From: a virus
IMG/VR virus record: IMGVR_UViG_3300009506_000051
Coordinates: 1-49,536 of that record
Reading direction: 5' to 3' (one strand)
DNA length: 49,536 bases
The notes under the pieces are model-generated. The model ran no database searches and was not told where the DNA came from. It worked only from the letters and a program-made list of their open reading frames with translations. The position numbers and the translations under genes were made by a program. This document shows, in pieces, positions 1 to 8,829 of the stretch (within the stretch, counting starts at the first letter, position 1; each line of letters opens with the position of its first letter).

Positions 1-195
1 ACCGAAGAGGACCTAGAGCTTGAGACAGGCAACTGCTACAATAACGAAATCTACACCTATCAACATTTGCCTAGATGGGTCTATCGCGGTGCGGATTACA
101 CTATGGTGATCGCAGATACGCATACAGATGGTAACAAATTTTTGCAGATTTTCGATAATGCGAAAGAACGACCATTGGCTAGCGATAGATCATAG
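1..195 (+). CDS. 3' part of a hypothetical protein gene that spans the window ends
   Basis: The frame is open from base 1 to a TAG at 193-195. It continues exactly the frame of the gene that starts at 49357: the last six codons of the window (TEEDLE) are the first six here. Joined through the 18-base overlap the protein would be 118 residues, acidic and rich in aromatic residues, with no signal peptide or membrane segment. I recognise no family. It is the last gene of the rightward block and ends two bases before the stop codon of the first leftward gene, so two transcription units converge here with no visible terminator between them. Confidence 0.8.
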   Translation, partial: TEEDLELETGNCYNNEIYTYQHLPRWVYRGADYTMVIADTHTDGNKFLQIFDNAKERPLASDRS

Positions 196-197
196 GT

Positions 198-677
198 TTA
201 TTGCTTCGGTGTATGCCCGTTCTGGATTCCGATGTGCTGATACAAGATCTTCCGATCATCTCGCACCTCTTCTCGTAGCGAAGTGATCTGGGATTGCATC
301 GAGTCGTCGCGAGCCTGGCCCTGAGCGCACCGGGATACCAGCTGCTCCACGCTTTGCCGCAAGGCCTCCATTACTGCGTGCTGGGTTTCCAGCGCATGCG
401 CGATCTCGTCCCACCTAGCCCGGTTGAACTCGCTCTTCGCCTTGATCTGGCCTTCGAGATCGTCTCGTAGTTGATTGCCCATCACGCTGGTGAAAACGTC
501 TTGTCCGGCGTGGGGATCGGTTTGCTGGTCTTCAAGCTGAACATAGGTCGTGCCACCGAGAGCCGTAGCAATCGCCACGAGCGCCGCGATAGTGGCCTGC
601 ATCCACCGATCTTTGTTGCTCCGCTGTTTACGAATCTCTTTGACTTGCTCTTGTGGGTCATTCATGCGAATTTTCAT
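198..677 (-). CDS. Membrane-anchored coiled-coil protein, candidate lysis (spanin-like) protein
   Basis: 159 residues. A charged N-terminal stretch (about 1-25) is followed by one hydrophobic segment (about 26-46, ATIAALVAIATALGG), then a long charged, heptad-like region to the C-terminus. This N-in type II topology with a periplasmic coiled coil is what inner-membrane spanins (Rz type) look like, but no family motif is visible. It is the last gene of the leftward late block, next to three other small membrane proteins. An internal ATG at 665 is an alternative start; neither start has a strong Shine-Dalgarno site. The spanin role is inference from position and topology. Confidence 0.65.
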   Translation of the reverse strand: MKIRMNDPQEQVKEIRKQRSNKDRWMQATIAALVAIATALGGTTYVQLEDQQTDPHAGQDVFTSVMGNQLRDDLEGQIKAKSEFNRARWDEIAHALETQHAVMEALRQSVEQLVSRCAQGQARDDSMQSQITSLREEVRDDRKILYQHIGIQNGHTPKQ

Positions 678-688
678 ATATCACTAAA

Positions 689-844
689 TCATTTCCAGAA
701 GAATAGCATAATCGAGCAAGGAATGGCCGCCGTTGTGGCTAGCCAACCTCTCCATAGTTTCGTATACCAGGAGCGCATGTCTGGCATTGTTTCGGCTCCC
801 TCACCACACCAGTATATAGACTTCCAGCATTCAATTACTCTCAT
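689..844 (-). CDS. Small hydrophobic-tail protein (51 aa), function unknown
   Basis: The start codon overlaps the stop of the gene upstream as ATGA (841-844), which argues for a real, translationally coupled gene. The product is Trp/Cys-rich at the N-terminus and has one hydrophobic stretch near the C-terminus (about 35-50, ending FFWK). It has no lipobox, so it is not an obvious outer-membrane spanin. It sits between two membrane proteins in the presumed lysis cluster; a holin or holin-modulator role is possible but unproven. Confidence 0.55.
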   Translation of the reverse strand: MRVIECWKSIYWCGEGAETMPDMRSWYTKLWRGWLATTAAIPCSIMLFFWK

Positions 845-1269
845 TTTCTAGATACCTTATCCTGTTCGAGCCGAACAATGCGCTCTCGTAAAGAAGTCAT
901 CTCGTCAGACAACCTACGCGAGTCCTCCAGTATTCTATCTGCCCGCTCGTCAAACGCCCTGCTTTGTCCCATAACAATCTCAAGAGAGCTTCTTATCCCT
1001 GCATTTAGTTCTCGTACTTCATGTCTTGCATATCGGTCAAGCTCTTGAGTGTCTTTCTTGGAAGACTCTTCGTTATGGACTATCCTGCGGTACAAAAACA
1101 TCGACAGCCCAAAAATAAGCGCAGCTAGCACACCATGCCAGGTAGCAATTATGAACTGTGCCTGTTCAAGTAGTTTGTCGAATTGATCTCCCGTTAGCGG
1201 GGACGAGGCCATTACGGTATTGGGTAACGTCAGAAAGATAATAAACAAATATTGGAATCGTATAATCAT
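841..1269 (-). CDS. Exported/membrane protein with signal-like N-terminus and C-terminal coiled coil
   Basis: 142 residues from the ATG at 1267-1269, chosen because it overlaps the upstream stop as ATGA. Residues 1-22 form a signal-like hydrophobic segment ending in a plausible cleavage motif (VMASS). A second membrane segment lies at about 43-62 (WHGVLAALIFGLSMFLY), followed by a charged helical region with heptad character to the end. The layout resembles the DUF2730-like or holin-associated membrane proteins found beside lysis genes, but I cannot assign a family. A longer in-frame reading to 1350 exists and is less likely. Confidence 0.6.
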   Translation of the reverse strand: MIIRFQYLFIIFLTLPNTVMASSPLTGDQFDKLLEQAQFIIATWHGVLAALIFGLSMFLYRRIVHNEESSKKDTQELDRYARHEVRELNAGIRSSLEIVMGQSRAFDERADRILEDSRRLSDEMTSLRERIVRLEQDKVSRK

Positions 1270-1373
1270 AATATAACAAGAACCGTAGCCATTGATGCTA
1301 GGGAAAACATGCATAAGACAATTAATAGCACCCCCGCGACTTGACGCCATAGGGTCTTCGTCTTATCGTTCAT
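1266..1373 (-). CDS. Single-span membrane mini-protein (35 aa), holin-like candidate
   Basis: MNDKTKTLWRQ is followed by one continuous hydrophobic segment to the C-terminus (VAGVLLIVLC..., about residues 13-35). A GGCGAG ribosome-binding site lies about 9 bases upstream of the ATG at 1371-1373, and the stop overlaps the next start as ATGA. Short charged head plus one span fits small phage holins or pinholin-like proteins; the assignment rests on topology and on the cluster of membrane proteins here. Confidence 0.55.
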   Translation of the reverse strand: MNDKTKTLWRQVAGVLLIVLCMFSLASMATVLVIL

Positions 1374-1539
1374 TTTGCATCTCGCCAAGATCATCGTACT
1401 GTTCACATAAGGTGCCCCATAATGGCCACCCCTCATGACCATTTGCACAACCAAACGGTCTGGTGTTGTGGCACCGCTCACAAGCCAGCAGCACACACGA
1501 CGGCACCACGGGATCGTCTACCACGGAATCGTCTATCAT
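1363..1539 (-). CDS. Small Cys-rich (zinc-ribbon-like) protein, paralogue of the next gene
   Basis: 58 residues from the ATG at 1537-1539. The block ACERC...C..G...WP..G..CEQ matches, with the same spacing over 31 residues, a block in the gene at 1581-1781, so the two are paralogues. The same frame is open upstream of this ATG and contains a further CxxC (NWCAYC) but no usable start codon, so the gene may be the second half of a longer protein broken by one base at a C5 run (1591-1595). Cysteine spacing suggests zinc binding; function is unknown. Confidence 0.5.
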   Translation of the reverse strand: MIDDSVVDDPVVPSCVLLACERCHNTRPFGCANGHEGWPLWGTLCEQYDDLGEMQNER

Positions 1540-1580
1540 ACGACGTGGATGATAGTTCTCGCAGTAGGCGCACCAGTTGT

Positions 1581-1781
1581 CTATCCTGCGCCCCCATGCT
1601 CAAAAGAGTCGCTACCTACCGCCCTTCCCTTGGTCTCGAATTGCTCGCACCGTCGCCCTGCCTTCGGCCAATAGGGTCGGCCCATGTCACAGCAAACCGT
1701 GCGGAAATGCTGGCAACGCTCGCACGCGTACTCGGGAGCGTAGCGCCGCAAACGTCTAGCCTTATTGACTACGTGGTGCAT
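1581..1781 (-). CDS. Small Cys-rich (zinc-ribbon-like) protein
   Basis: 66 residues from the ATG at 1779-1781 (MHHVVNKARRLRRY), overlapping the end of the upstream gene by 13 bases. The middle carries ACERC, CC, and CEQF in the same spacing as the downstream 58-residue gene. The N-terminus is strongly basic, compatible with nucleic-acid binding. The last residues (EHGGAG) lie just past a homopolymer where a -1 shift would join it to the downstream Cys-rich frame. No named family recognised. Confidence 0.55.
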   Translation of the reverse strand: MHHVVNKARRLRRYAPEYACERCQHFRTVCCDMGRPYWPKAGRRCEQFETKGRAVGSDSFEHGGAG

Positions 1782-1987
1782 TCGTGAGACTCCTGCCAAT
1801 CTTCTGGCGATAAGTCGTCGCTGTCGTAGAGGGGCAGCCAGCCCCAGCACCTAGCCGCGCCATCCGGACGGTCAGTGAAGTCACGATACCTGGATGTGGC
1901 GTCCGGCGTAGCTCGGTAGCGGTAGCAGTCATTGCGCTGCTGGCATTCCGCCAACGGACGACAGAGAACTAAGCAGGGAGTGTTCAT
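1769..1987 (-). CDS. Small Cys-rich protein
   Basis: 72 residues from the ATG at 1985-1987, which begins one base after the tail-spike stop (1989-1991). The N-terminus has four cysteines in about 20 residues (PCLVLC, AEC, NDCYRYR), a pattern seen in small uncharacterised phage proteins thought to bind zinc. The C-terminal half is acidic. It is the first of three tiny Cys-rich genes between tail spike and lysis region. Function unknown. Confidence 0.6.
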   Translation of the reverse strand: MNTPCLVLCRPLAECQQRNDCYRYRATPDATSRYRDFTDRPDGAARCWGWLPLYDSDDLSPEDWQESHECTT

Positions 1988-1988
1988 G

Positions 1989-4361
1989 CTAGGAAGTGGC
2001 GCCAAATGTCACCCATGTCGCAGGATTTCCTGTAACTGTGCAAACCTCCCCGATAAAACTGCTGCCACTCGGTTGGGGGTATAAACAGATATCCCCCCGA
2101 AAAGCAGCTGTAGGCGGTGTTGCGGCACGAGTGATGAGCTGCCCATTAATCCCGTTGTTATTTTGATAGAGCTTCGTGAAAGCAGCCGTGTCATTCGTAC
2201 AACCAACGGCAAACGGGATAGTAGCTTCTCCAAAATCATTATCCGAAATTCGGCCATAAGCAATGGTTCCGGCGCCCGAGTTCACGAATATAGGATAAGT
2301 CGTTGTTCCACCATAGCTGACATCGTTGCCGGTGCAGATCAGTTTGGTTATCGTCAGTGTAGCGTTAATCCGCAAGAACCCTTCCGCTGAAAACGCCCCG
2401 GTATTCACCTCGACAGCTGTATTGTTCTTGACCGCCAAGTGCTTGATATTGACTGCGCTTGCAGCGGCTATGAGTATTGCGCTAAGCGAGCTTCCGCCAA
2501 GCATATTATCGCTGATATCGACAAACTCCACCGCCGCGCCGTTACCAGGCCTAACCGCTATAGAATTAGTGACACCATCCTCTATCGTGTTGCCTTTGAT
2601 AACCACGCTGGTACATATTGTCGGAGATAGAATAAGTATCCCAGCCCCAAGCGCTCCTGGGTTAACGATACGATTGTTGGTTACAGTAACTCTGCCAACC
2701 GTTAGGAGAATTTGATGAAAGTTTGTATCAGGTACACAGTTATCTAACAAGTTGTTAGCTACCTCTACCACGCCAGCATTGGTCTGCGTTACAACAATGG
2801 CGCTTTTATTGAGTGTGTTTCTGATGATATTGTTTGATATATTTATCCTCCCCTGGTTTCCTGCCGCCCATGTGATTCCCCAAGTATTCGCAGCACTACG
2901 CATGTCTACGAAGTTATTGGTTATGATCACATCTGTAGGAACTTCGTACCCAAGAGAGACCGAAGTTTCAGTTGTGGCAAAAGCCGCGTCGCCTTCTATT
3001 CCTATTCCAATGTTTCCGATACAAACATTGTCGGAAATCACGCACCCCTTGTTCATCGCGCAGGCGATACCAACATCTCCGTTGTCGTTGCATACGTTGT
3101 TCGTGACGATTATCGCTCTGCTGTTCTGCGCTTCCGCTCCGGCATCCAGCATACCCATTGCGCTGATTCCGTTGCGTGTCCCGGCCGGTTGCCATAATCC
3201 GTTTCCGATGCATATATTGTCATCGATAAGACAATCGTATATGTTGACAGCACGAATCCCGGTCCCTGGAATGTTCTGACAAACCACCCCTGTGACAGAG
3301 CATCGTCTAGCAGCTATCAGGTAGATACCGGATAGCGTGTAATTGGCAGCTAGCACTGGACCCGCGTAGGTTGGTTTGATAGCGAAATCCTTGAAATGGA
3401 CGTCGGTTACAATCTTGCTTGGATCAACTATGTCTGACGCGCGCTCTCCTGCTAGATTCCCGGTGCTCGGATCTCCTGTCGTGAATACTCCATTGTTGGC
3501 TTTGGGCCACGGAAGGGTTGTCTCGTCAACCACTGTCGATATGTCTGGGACAATGATGCTTTGCCCACGCAGTCCGCTGATTGTGATGTTACTGGGTACG
3601 ATTACCGGGAGCGCGACGTTCCAGTTGTAACTTCCAGCAGGAATGAATACTTCTCCGCCGCCAAGAAAGCTCGCCATATTGACCGCAGCCTGTGCTCCTT
3701 GACGATTGACCAAAGCACTTGAGTTCGGATTTACGCCGAACCACGACATTTTTATTTTTCCAACAAATTGCCTCACCCATGCGCCAGTAGACCCGTCTCC
3801 ACCAGACGGAGCGCAATACAGTCCCTTGCGAGTGTCGGCAGCAACCTCGGCGCTCAAATCAGCCGTGCTCCATCTCCACCAACCATGCCCGCCATCCCCG
3901 GCAGTGGAGTAGCTCATCACGTAGAGCACGTCCCCGGCAACGAGGGCCCCAGTGTCTACCAAAGCAAGGGCTGCCACGTTGTCTACTGATTGCACCGGCT
4001 CGCTCAGGTTGCTGAGCAAAGTGAACACCACCTCGGTGGTGTCGGGAGTCCAGGTGCCGGTGAACTGGGCCCGCCGGATCGCCGAGGTCCCTGAGTCCAG
4101 CACCAGCACCCCGTTGACCACATCGTTGGCCGCGTTGAAGTCCTTTGTGCGGGTCCAGGCCCCGACCGCACAGTTGTAGAGTCCGTTCTCCGAGGCATCG
4201 GTCTGCCCGGTGACGCACACCCGTTGGCCGGCGGTCACCGCAACCCCGGCGACGGTCTGCTCTCCGGACAAGGTAATGTTCGTAGTGGCGGTTGCGACGA
4301 CGGGTGCCTTGATGCCCTCTTCTGGAGAGTCTCCAAGCCGGGTAGTATAAGAGCTTGCCAT
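1989..4361 (-). CDS. Tail spike / tail fibre with right-handed beta-helix
   Basis: 790 residues. The N-terminus (about 30-90) carries the common phage fibre motif GEQTVAGVAVTAGQRV...GQTDASENGLYNC..GAWTRTKDFN, probably part of the virion-attachment head. From about residue 200 to 700 the protein is a run of short N/I/V-rich coils (ITNNxV, IxxNxI, VSDNxC) typical of NosD/pectate-lyase-like parallel beta-helices, which in podoviruses bind or cut surface polysaccharide. No catalytic residues can be assigned. The start is preceded by AAGGAGAA at good spacing. A rearranged copy of the N-terminal motif occurs in the early gene at 37244-37747. Confidence 0.85.
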   Translation of the reverse strand: MASSYTTRLGDSPEEGIKAPVVATATTNITLSGEQTVAGVAVTAGQRVCVTGQTDASENGLYNCAVGAWTRTKDFNAANDVVNGVLVLDSGTSAIRRAQFTGTWTPDTTEVVFTLLSNLSEPVQSVDNVAALALVDTGALVAGDVLYVMSYSTAGDGGHGWWRWSTADLSAEVAADTRKGLYCAPSGGDGSTGAWVRQFVGKIKMSWFGVNPNSSALVNRQGAQAAVNMASFLGGGEVFIPAGSYNWNVALPVIVPSNITISGLRGQSIIVPDISTVVDETTLPWPKANNGVFTTGDPSTGNLAGERASDIVDPSKIVTDVHFKDFAIKPTYAGPVLAANYTLSGIYLIAARRCSVTGVVCQNIPGTGIRAVNIYDCLIDDNICIGNGLWQPAGTRNGISAMGMLDAGAEAQNSRAIIVTNNVCNDNGDVGIACAMNKGCVISDNVCIGNIGIGIEGDAAFATTETSVSLGYEVPTDVIITNNFVDMRSAANTWGITWAAGNQGRINISNNIIRNTLNKSAIVVTQTNAGVVEVANNLLDNCVPDTNFHQILLTVGRVTVTNNRIVNPGALGAGILILSPTICTSVVIKGNTIEDGVTNSIAVRPGNGAAVEFVDISDNMLGGSSLSAILIAAASAVNIKHLAVKNNTAVEVNTGAFSAEGFLRINATLTITKLICTGNDVSYGGTTTYPIFVNSGAGTIAYGRISDNDFGEATIPFAVGCTNDTAAFTKLYQNNNGINGQLITRAATPPTAAFRGDICLYPQPSGSSFIGEVCTVTGNPATWVTFGATS

Positions 4362-4380
4362 CTTGTGTTCTCCTTTGGGG

Positions 4381-7300
4381 TTATCTGCTCGGGCCCTGTA
4401 TGGGGGCCTGGTACCACCAGGGTGCGACCTGGGACTGTTTTTCGCCGCGCATAGATGCAGTCAAGAAGTCTACTGCCCTGAAGACGTTGCCGCTTCCCGG
4501 TACGCCAACAAAGGTAGCTAAGATCTTTGCTGCTGCGTTAGCACTCTCGACTACCGCTGTTCCACCATCTGCCGTTATCGCTTTATAAATGACTCCGGGT
4601 ATTTTACCAATTGCTCCAGCCGCACTCTGCGGCTGCGTGGTGGGGTGAAACCCCTGTGCTGCACTGGCAACGTCACGGACAACCGGCAGCATGCCCAGCA
4701 TGAACTTCCCGTATTCCAGCCCGGCCCATTTCCCAAACCAGGCCAGCCATTTGTCGTCATCTTCCAAATCGTCTGGGTCTGGACCCTCGACAATGATTAG
4801 CGCGGAGAGGATAGCGACAAACGCGGGGGTCATAAACACGGTACGCAGTGCGTCAGCTGATAGCCATACGGTGCCGCCCTGCGTTGCGGCGTAGATCTCG
4901 TTGAAGTAGTTATTGAAAAATGACCCAAAAACCGTAAAGGTCTTGATCCACTCCGGTTGATTCTGCTGGTACAAGGCACCCAATCGAATATCATTACCCG
5001 AGCCAACAACGCGTCCAACGATATCCGCGGCGGCCGATGCCGCGCGCTTGTCATCCCCGTGCAACTCCATCTGTTTCTCGTACACAGCCAACCATGTGGG
5101 GAACGAGATGAGTCGATCGATGATTGTTTGAAAAACGAAACCCATCTCCCCAAATCGTTGCACGAAGTATTTCATGCCCGAATCTGCGGACATTCTGCGC
5201 AGATACATCGCTGCTTCACGGTTGACCACCGTCTCGCGGTTCTTCATGTCAGGATCTCGGGACTTAACGAAGTCTACGAGGGACGGGTCTGCCATCATTC
5301 GCATGGCCGCGGATGTCCAGTCCAACGGGCCTACTCTGTTCATTACCCCGATCAAGGCAGGGAATTGTTGCAGGGCATTACGTATGGAGAAAGAGAGATA
5401 GCGGAAGGTCGCCGCGCGCCGCACCAATCGGGAGAATATCGCCAAATAACCGTCCGCCTCCGGGAGCGCGTTGTTTGCGGTTACCCCGTTAATCGTATCG
5501 ATTAGCGCATCAGTGAACCCAGGGCCGTGTTTCTTCTCGATAACGGATTTGACATCATCCGTTAGCAATCGCATTACCTCCGCAGCCGGTTCGGCAAAAG
5601 CGATATAGTGAGCGACCTCGTTCAGGTTGCGGGTGATATTGTTCTTGTCGAGGTCTACCGGTTTCCCTACGTGCTCTACTCGGGCAATCAAACTTCCCGT
5701 TGTGTCGGGCATAATCCGCGCAATTCGACCTGCGACCTGCTCGGCGGCCTTAACATCAATCCGAGAGGAGTCATAGTACAGGCGCATGTGCCCGCCAGTC
5801 AGTTGTACTCCGTTAATCTCGAAAGGTATGGGGGTGAGCTTGGGCGGCGCCACGCCTTTTAGTCGCACATACGCCGCTGATAGCTCCGGCCAGACGGATT
5901 CATTGATCTTCCACACCGCATTGGCTAGTCGCAGCTGGTCCTCGGTCAGGTCTGACACGATCCGCTCCATATCCTGCTCGGTCATCCCCGGGAACCCTTC
6001 CATGAGTCGCTGCCGGCTTGTCTCGGTGCCCATGTAGAGGAGCACCATAAACCGGTGCTCGGTCGCCAACGTATAGGTGGCACCGTTGGAGACTTCATAG
6101 GTGCGGGGGTCTGCATTCTTGTTCAGTCCCATCCGGTGTATGTCCCCAATCTCCTGCTCGAACCGTTCATAAAACTGCCGTTGAATCACCGTGCGATGGT
6201 TCATTGCGTCTTCTACTCGGCGGAAGACCTCGGTGTAGAAGGCGCCCAGGGTCTCGTCCGCACCTTGTCTAAATCCATCGAGCTTCCGGATCAGGTTGCG
6301 CAAGTTGGGAAGCTTGTTGAGCAGCCGGTAAAACGCCCGCCACTCCTTCTCTCGCTCGCGCGCCATCCCTCGTTGACCTTTCCAGTCCTCGCCACCATTG
6401 GCTTCCGCCTCTTCCTTCAGGTGCTCACGGGTCTCTTTGACCTTGGCGGCCGCCTCATCCGCCATCTGTCCGCCAATGTGCCTGAAGCTCTTTAGCTGAT
6501 CTTTGACAGAGCGTAGGTCCGCGTAGGTCATATCGTCCAAGGTAGGCAGCGTGAAGGGGATTGGCGGTTTCCCTTCGATCGCACGTTGTGCGTTCTCCTG
6601 CTCGTTGACATCCATCTGCAGGAGCAGGTGGTCAGTGACCTCAGGCTTGGCGAGGAGAAATTGATTCTTATCGGCGGCCTGATCCGCTACGAACTTCTGC
6701 ACCTGTTGAGCCAGTGCTGGCCGCAGCTCGGGTGCAGTCTTGTCTGCATCGTACATCCGGGCGTAGACCGGGATGATCTGTGCGAAGGGCTGCGAAACCT
6801 GGGTGGTCTTGTAGGCCCGACCCTGCATGGATTTGATGAACTTGATCCACTTGGGCGCGTTCTCGCGCGCGGCTCGCGCTTCCCTGTACAGGTAGTGATT
6901 GGCGAGTTGCTGGATTTTGTAATTGCGCGCGGCCGCTGGGTCGTTGCGCGACATCAATGCTTTCTGGGCGGCCCGGATCTCGGCGCGCTGGTACTTGCTC
7001 TCGTTCGCCCGGATTTCGCGTGGGGTGAGCTTCTCAACGGTCCTCGCCGCTTCGTTCTTGAGGTATTCCCGATCGATCTCCTGCCCGGTCTTCGACAGCC
7101 ACTTGATCTCCATTAGGAGCAACGTGGCCTCGGCCTCATTATGCAGCGCCAGACGCACCTCCTCTTCCAGGGTGCCATCGGCGAAGATGTCCCCGTAGGT
7201 AGCTACCATCCTGGCGTGCGCCTCCCTGCGGGCCGCCTGCTTGATCGTAGGGGCGGACGCCATCTCCTGCAGCATCTCGGCGGGGGTGCTATATCCCAGG

Positions 7301-8829
7301 TCTTCAGATAGCATTTCCGGGTCTCGGCCCCCGGTCTTGGTGAAGCGAGTGAGCTTTTTCGGCATACGGCCCAGGGCCTGCTTCACCAGGGTCGGGTCCA
7401 GTGGCGCCTCCAGTGCCCGCTCCCGTGCGCGGAACACCCGCTCCATCGGGTGCTCGGACGCACGCATGCGAGCCTCGGCCTCGTCCGCCAGGTCGTCCTC
7501 TTCTGCTTTCCACTCCTTCTTGCGCATCCGCTCGTAGGCCTTCATCGACTTGGCCATGACGTCTGCGCTCGCGTCATTGCGCACCCGTTGCGCGGCCTTC
7601 TGATAGGCGTCCCACTCCTCGGGCGACTTGCCGGCGGCCTGGGGCGAGGTGAAGAACTGGTCATACTGTGGGTCCGCGGCCGCCTGTCGGATCTCCTCCT
7701 CGGTGGCTAGCATCCGGTCCATCACCTCTTTGATCTCAGGGGTCAGGTCCGCACGGGCGAGGTGCTCGTCGATCTTGCCGAACTTGATTGCCTGGTAGAC
7801 CTGGATCAACCAGTCTTTGAACCGGGCGAAGTAGCGGGCCAGGGCGATCGAGGGTGCCTTCGCGGTCATCAGGTAGACCTCGAAGGTCTCGGCGAACTTC
7901 TCGTGCTCCTCGCGCCCGATCGATGTGAAGTCGGGCACCCCCAGCCAATCGAGTATCGTCTGCTGGTCCTCGGTGATCCCGTAGACTGTGGCGAGCCGGG
8001 CCTCGAAGGTCAGGAATAGATGCGCGGACTCATGCAAGAAGGTGCTGCGGTCGGCAGCCTGGAATAGGCGGATGACGGCATCCCCGCCAGCCATGATGTC
8101 GACGGGTGGGGTGAACGACCCACGGGTACCCTGGTAGATGGCTTTCGCTTCATCGAACACCGTCAGGTCCAGCACCTCGGAGATATAACTGGGCTCGGTC
8201 GTGATGACCCCGTCATGCCCTGCGGCGATAATCGTCTTGCTCAAGTTCTTTCCTCTCTTGCCTCCATAGCGATCGCTCAGGCGTTTCTTCCACTCCCCTC
8301 CGTTGTTCTCGATGACCAGAGGGTTCTGTAGTGTCAGAGTCCCAGAGATGAACCCCGGCAGGTTAGGTCGCGTCGCGTCGGAAGTGACCTGCATATACCG
8401 CCCGGAGGGTTCGTATCCCCGGAAAAAAGGCGCATCTTTCTTGGGCACCCCATAATGCTTGGTGGCGCTTTCGGTATTGTGGATGAAATCGAAAGTTACG
8501 GGCTGACCGGTTCGTACCTTTGCAATATCGCCTTCGCCAGTGAGCCTTGTGACAGCGGGGCCCTCTGCGCCCTCTTGGTACAGGGTCTGCGCCCCCTCTG
8601 CGGGCGCAAGATCCCCGTACATCACCCTTCCCAGATCCTCTTCACTCAGCGCCTCTCCGGTCTGCTGCTCGTAGACTTGGCGTATCTCCTGCGCCACGGC
8701 CTCGCGGTACTGCTGCGCGTTGGCCAGCAGGGCCTCGATGGCGGCCTGCGGATCCTCTGCGGCGGCAATCGTGTCCGCGTCTTCCGGGCCTAGGCCCTCG
8801 ATGGTGCGCAGGCAGTCGAAGAGGTTCAT
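4381..8829 (-). CDS. Giant internal/ejection protein with ADP-ribosyltransferase-like and HExxH metalloprotease-like regions
   Basis: 1482 residues, the largest gene. Residues about 95-235 resemble the ART domain of phage polyvalent proteins (GYEPSGRYMQV, LTLQNPLVI, AGHDGVI, SEVLDLTVFD). Residues 266-270 are HESAH in a hydrophobic helix context, a zincin signature, with a conserved-looking HEKFAETFEVYL about 40 residues later that could supply the third ligand. The long rest is mainly charged helix (several hundred residues of coiled coil) with a hydrophobic segment near the C-terminus. Size, composition and place after the internal virion genes suggest it is packaged and injected with the DNA. 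The domain calls are from motifs only. Confidence 0.75.
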   Translation of the reverse strand: MNLFDCLRTIEGLGPEDADTIAAAEDPQAAIEALLANAQQYREAVAQEIRQVYEQQTGEALSEEDLGRVMYGDLAPAEGAQTLYQEGAEGPAVTRLTGEGDIAKVRTGQPVTFDFIHNTESATKHYGVPKKDAPFFRGYEPSGRYMQVTSDATRPNLPGFISGTLTLQNPLVIENNGGEWKKRLSDRYGGKRGKNLSKTIIAAGHDGVITTEPSYISEVLDLTVFDEAKAIYQGTRGSFTPPVDIMAGGDAVIRLFQAADRSTFLHESAHLFLTFEARLATVYGITEDQQTILDWLGVPDFTSIGREEHEKFAETFEVYLMTAKAPSIALARYFARFKDWLIQVYQAIKFGKIDEHLARADLTPEIKEVMDRMLATEEEIRQAAADPQYDQFFTSPQAAGKSPEEWDAYQKAAQRVRNDASADVMAKSMKAYERMRKKEWKAEEDDLADEAEARMRASEHPMERVFRARERALEAPLDPTLVKQALGRMPKKLTRFTKTGGRDPEMLSEDLGYSTPAEMLQEMASAPTIKQAARREAHARMVATYGDIFADGTLEEEVRLALHNEAEATLLLMEIKWLSKTGQEIDREYLKNEAARTVEKLTPREIRANESKYQRAEIRAAQKALMSRNDPAAARNYKIQQLANHYLYREARAARENAPKWIKFIKSMQGRAYKTTQVSQPFAQIIPVYARMYDADKTAPELRPALAQQVQKFVADQAADKNQFLLAKPEVTDHLLLQMDVNEQENAQRAIEGKPPIPFTLPTLDDMTYADLRSVKDQLKSFRHIGGQMADEAAAKVKETREHLKEEAEANGGEDWKGQRGMAREREKEWRAFYRLLNKLPNLRNLIRKLDGFRQGADETLGAFYTEVFRRVEDAMNHRTVIQRQFYERFEQEIGDIHRMGLNKNADPRTYEVSNGATYTLATEHRFMVLLYMGTETSRQRLMEGFPGMTEQDMERIVSDLTEDQLRLANAVWKINESVWPELSAAYVRLKGVAPPKLTPIPFEINGVQLTGGHMRLYYDSSRIDVKAAEQVAGRIARIMPDTTGSLIARVEHVGKPVDLDKNNITRNLNEVAHYIAFAEPAAEVMRLLTDDVKSVIEKKHGPGFTDALIDTINGVTANNALPEADGYLAIFSRLVRRAATFRYLSFSIRNALQQFPALIGVMNRVGPLDWTSAAMRMMADPSLVDFVKSRDPDMKNRETVVNREAAMYLRRMSADSGMKYFVQRFGEMGFVFQTIIDRLISFPTWLAVYEKQMELHGDDKRAASAAADIVGRVVGSGNDIRLGALYQQNQPEWIKTFTVFGSFFNNYFNEIYAATQGGTVWLSADALRTVFMTPAFVAILSALIIVEGPDPDDLEDDDKWLAWFGKWAGLEYGKFMLGMLPVVRDVASAAQGFHPTTQPQSAAGAIGKIPGVIYKAITADGGTAVVESANAAAKILATFVGVPGSGNVFRAVDFLTASMRGEKQSQVAPWWYQAPIQGPSR

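Noticed and set aside
3859-4218. Leftward and rightward frames inside the tail-spike N-terminus
   Set aside because: They overlap the tail spike in other frames, are Arg/Gly- or Ser-rich as expected for shadows of GC-rich coding, and lack start signals.
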